This document shows positions 62,127 to 64,000 of a DNA stretch of 64,000 bases, piece after piece. This DNA is from Verrucomicrobiota bacterium. Lineage in GTDB: Bacteria > Verrucomicrobiota > Verrucomicrobiia > Opitutales > Opitutaceae. How positions within the stretch are numbered: the first letter of the stretch is position 1; the number at the start of each line of letters is the position of its first letter. The translations under genes and the position numbers were made by a program. The notes under the pieces were generated by a model. That model did no database searches, was not told the DNA's origin, and saw only the letters and a list, made by a program, of their open reading frames with translations. The stretch is taken from contig JAFAAS010000082.1 in the NCBI GenBank assembly GCA_023426435.1, positions 28,627-92,626 of the forward strand. Direction: 5' to 3'.

Positions 62127-63527
62127 TCAATTCTGCTGCAACGCCAAGGTCTTCACGCGCGCCAGATAATCCTGCACGCCATCCGTCTTCTGCAGGCTCA
62201 GCGCCTTTTCCAGGTATTCGACCGCGCGGTCGTAACGGCGATTCTTCAGCTCGAGATTCGCCAGCTCCAGACTCGCCCGATACGTCGACTCCGGCGCGCG
62301 ATACGCTGCCTCGAACGCCAGCACAGCCCGCGCCCAATTCTCTTCCGCCGCATACGTCCGACCCACGCTCAGCAATGCCCTTCCGTTCATCGGCGATATC
62401 GCCAACACTTGCTCCAGCTCGGCTCGAGCCTCCACCCACTCTCCCCGCGCGATCATGAGATCGGCCTTCGTCTGCAACGTCGCGAGACGGCCCTCCGCTG
62501 TGAGCGACCGGCCCTCCAGCGCGCGCACCACCTCCGCCGCTCCGTCGAGATCAGCCCCCGCAATCAACACCTGCGCATAATGGACTAGCTTGCTCTCACC
62601 AAGCGAGGGCGCAGACCCGAGCACTCGCGCATAAATGCCCAACGCCTCCGGCACGAGTTTTTGCTCCGCATACAGATCGCCCAACAGCACCAGCTCATCC
62701 GTTCCCGCGACGCCCGCGCCCACCGCCGCTTCCAACACCGCCACCGCCTCCAGCCTCCGCTCCTGCGCCAGCAAGATGTTGCCATACGCCAGCCAGAACC
62801 GCGTCACCCGCGGCTCTTCCGCGATCAACGTTTTCACCAGCGGCTCCGCCCGTCCAAACTGCCGGCCGTTGATGTAGATCCTCAACAATCCTTCTTTCCA
62901 ATCCACGTTGTTGGGCGCGCCCGCCAGGGCCTGCATATATGCCATTTCCGCCGACACGATATTGCCCGTTTGTTCCAAGCTGTATCCTAGCAACCCGAAC
63001 GTTGTCGGATCCTTGTCGCCCAACACCACCGCCTCCGAAAAACACGGCACCGCATCCGCAAATCGATCCGTCGAATAATACAGCACACCCAGATTGTTCC
63101 ACGCCCGCAGAAACGTCGGGAATCGGTCGACCGCACTGCGATAGTGCGTTTCACATTTCTCGATTTCCCCGGCCGAATAATACGCGTTTCCCAAGATAAA
63201 CTCGAACGCCGGACTCGGTTTTTCCTCTTCGGCCACCATGGCCTCCAGCAGACGCACCGCAAACGCCGGATTGGTTGCCAGCATCGTCATCACCCGCTCA
63301 TACAGCGCATACTCTTCCGCGGTCATCTCGGGCTCCCGTTCCTTCAAAAACGAATTCGAGCTGTTGATGATCCGCTTCGGATCCAGCGTGGGCCGTTTCT
63401 TTTGCTCGCCCTGACGCCGTCGCAGCTGCTGCTCCATCTGTTCACTGCTGCCCTCCTGCAGATCGATATCCGCGGCCGGCAAGGCCGCGACTCCGGCGAG
63501 AAATAAGGAGAGAGCGATCCGTTTCAT
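62127..63527 (-). CDS. Secreted tetratricopeptide-repeat protein
   Basis: 466 residues from ATG 63527 (MKRIALSLFLAGVAALPAAD, a signal peptide); the frame is open upstream into tonB. After a charged linker (QMEQQLRRRQGEQKKRP) the rest is TPR-like helices: FEFILGNAYYSAGEIEKCET, LRAWNNLGVLYYSTDRFADA, FGLLGYSLEQTGNIVSAEMA and RASLELANLELKNRRYDRAV. About nine to ten units can be counted. TPR proteins of this kind follow tonB in several Bacteroidetes and Verrucomicrobia operons. Probably a periplasmic scaffold for the TonB-C-like proteins. It starts five bases after tonB. Confidence 0.85.
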   Translation of the reverse strand: MKRIALSLFLAGVAALPAADIDLQEGSSEQMEQQLRRRQGEQKKRPTLDPKRIINSSNSFLKEREPEMTAEEYALYERVMTMLATNPAFAVRLLEAMVAEEEKPSPAFEFILGNAYYSAGEIEKCETHYRSAVDRFPTFLRAWNNLGVLYYSTDRFADAVPCFSEAVVLGDKDPTTFGLLGYSLEQTGNIVSAEMAYMQALAGAPNNVDWKEGLLRIYINGRQFGRAEPLVKTLIAEEPRVTRFWLAYGNILLAQERRLEAVAVLEAAVGAGVAGTDELVLLGDLYAEQKLVPEALGIYARVLGSAPSLGESKLVHYAQVLIAGADLDGAAEVVRALEGRSLTAEGRLATLQTKADLMIARGEWVEARAELEQVLAISPMNGRALLSVGRTYAAEENWARAVLAFEAAYRAPESTYRASLELANLELKNRRYDRAVEYLEKALSLQKTDGVQDYLARVKTLALQQN

Positions 63528-63532
63528 GCGTT

Positions 63533-64000
63533 TCACAATTCGAAGCGAGAGCCATCTTTCCGCCACGTCACCGCCACCGACTGCTGCAACAGGCACTTCA
63601 CCTTTCGGCCTTTCTTGATCGCCGGCGTAAACGCCCACTCCCGCCGCACGCTCTCCAAAATGATCGCGTCGAACTGCTCGTTCCCCGACGGGTTCAGCAC
63701 GCGCACGTTGTGCACCAGCCCGGTCGTATCGACCGTAATCAACAAGAGCACGCGCAACATCTTCGCCTTCCCTCGCACATTGGGCGGAATGAATGGATTC
63801 GGACGCGACAACACCCGCGGCCGCTGATCGACCTCGGTCGCGTTGAACACACGCGAGAAATCCGCCTCCACCTCCAGCTTCGGCTTCAGGTCCGAATGAA
63901 ATTGGGCCACCTGAATCCCCGCCGCCGGCGGCACATCGCTGTGCGGCATCAACATCTCCAGATCCGGCGGCACCACCGCGATCTTCACCGGGCTCTCCGA
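63533..64000 (-). CDS. tonB: TonB energy transducer, C-terminal part (5' end outside the window)
   Basis: 155 residues are visible and the frame stays open to the window end, so the anchor and probably a proline-rich bridge lie outside. The internal GTG at 63988 is not a likely start. KAKMLRVLLLITVDTTGLVH, NVRVLNPSGNEQFDAIILES and REWAFTPAIKKGRKVKC form a TonB C-terminal domain, with the typical strand-G-strand-helix-W-F-P-A-x-GxxV order. It should transmit proton-motive force from ExbBD to outer-membrane receptors. The stop is five bases before the TPR gene; exbB/exbD may be upstream, beyond base 64,000. Confidence 0.85.
   Translation of the reverse strand, partial: SESPVKIAVVPPDLEMLMPHSDVPPAAGIQVAQFHSDLKPKLEVEADFSRVFNATEVDQRPRVLSRPNPFIPPNVRGKAKMLRVLLLITVDTTGLVHNVRVLNPSGNEQFDAIILESVRREWAFTPAIKKGRKVKCLLQQSVAVTWRKDGSRFEL

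Overview
The window is GC-rich, densely coded bacterial DNA. It looks like a verrucomicrobial chromosome, probably Opitutaceae or a near relative. The main pointers are a very long autotransporter-strand-repeat protein ending in a PEP-CTERM sorting tail, a PVC-type propeller/HEAT/CxxCH-cytochrome protein, a secreted TPR plus TonB operon, and zinc-free L31/L36 ribosomal proteins. This placement rests on gene content; no rRNA or marker tree was available. I recognised no tRNA, rRNA, CRISPR array, insertion sequence or prophage.

Region 1 (1-13,893, all +) is an exopolysaccharide or O-antigen-type locus. It holds an FkbM methyltransferase (cut by the window start), four GT4-type glycosyltransferases, one GT2, a Wzy-like polymerase, an O-antigen-ligase-family protein, a GT-C-like protein, a WcaF-type acetyltransferase, a WcaJ/WbaP-type initiating phosphosugar transferase and an unrecognised polytopic membrane protein. 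Most genes overlap by one to four bases, so translation is probably coupled. Flippase and export genes are not in the window.

Region 2 (13,974-23,534) is housekeeping: a lipoamide-dehydrogenase-like flavoprotein, hisA, an M42 peptidase, a secreted protein, the tig-clpP-clpX set, then tsaB and alr. Region 3 (23,632-29,187) is one 1,851-residue strand-repeat protein with a C-terminal PEP-CTERM anchor. Region 4 (29,279-33,373) has uvrB, a membrane coiled-coil protein and glutamate dehydrogenase.

Region 5 (33,689-41,660) is a carbohydrate cassette: a TuaH-like glycosyltransferase, UDP-galactopyranose mutase (glf), a GH2 protein and two GH1-like proteins. None has a signal peptide, so it may make or process a galactofuranose-containing glycan inside the cell. 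Region 6 (41,720-47,025) has mscL, an Na+/H+ antiporter, a DUF1015 protein, rpmJ-rpmE of the zinc-independent type, a YqgE protein and a dCMP-deaminase-like protein.

Region 7 (47,058-49,762) is a compact secondary-metabolism operon: methyltransferase, FAD monooxygenase and type III polyketide synthase. This is the enzyme set of phenolic-lipid (alkylresorcinol/alkylquinone) pathways. Region 8 (49,835-54,670) has a Nif3-like protein, aroQ overlapping a NusG/RfaH-like antiterminator, an exported barrel-like protein, pgsA-pgpA and coaD.

Region 9 (54,832-64,000, all -) reads as a TonB protein (cut by the window end), a secreted TPR protein, three tandem paralogues with TonB-C-like ends, then the PVC cytochrome protein. 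Several intergenic gaps carry short dispersed hairpin repeats; one family has three copies in the window.
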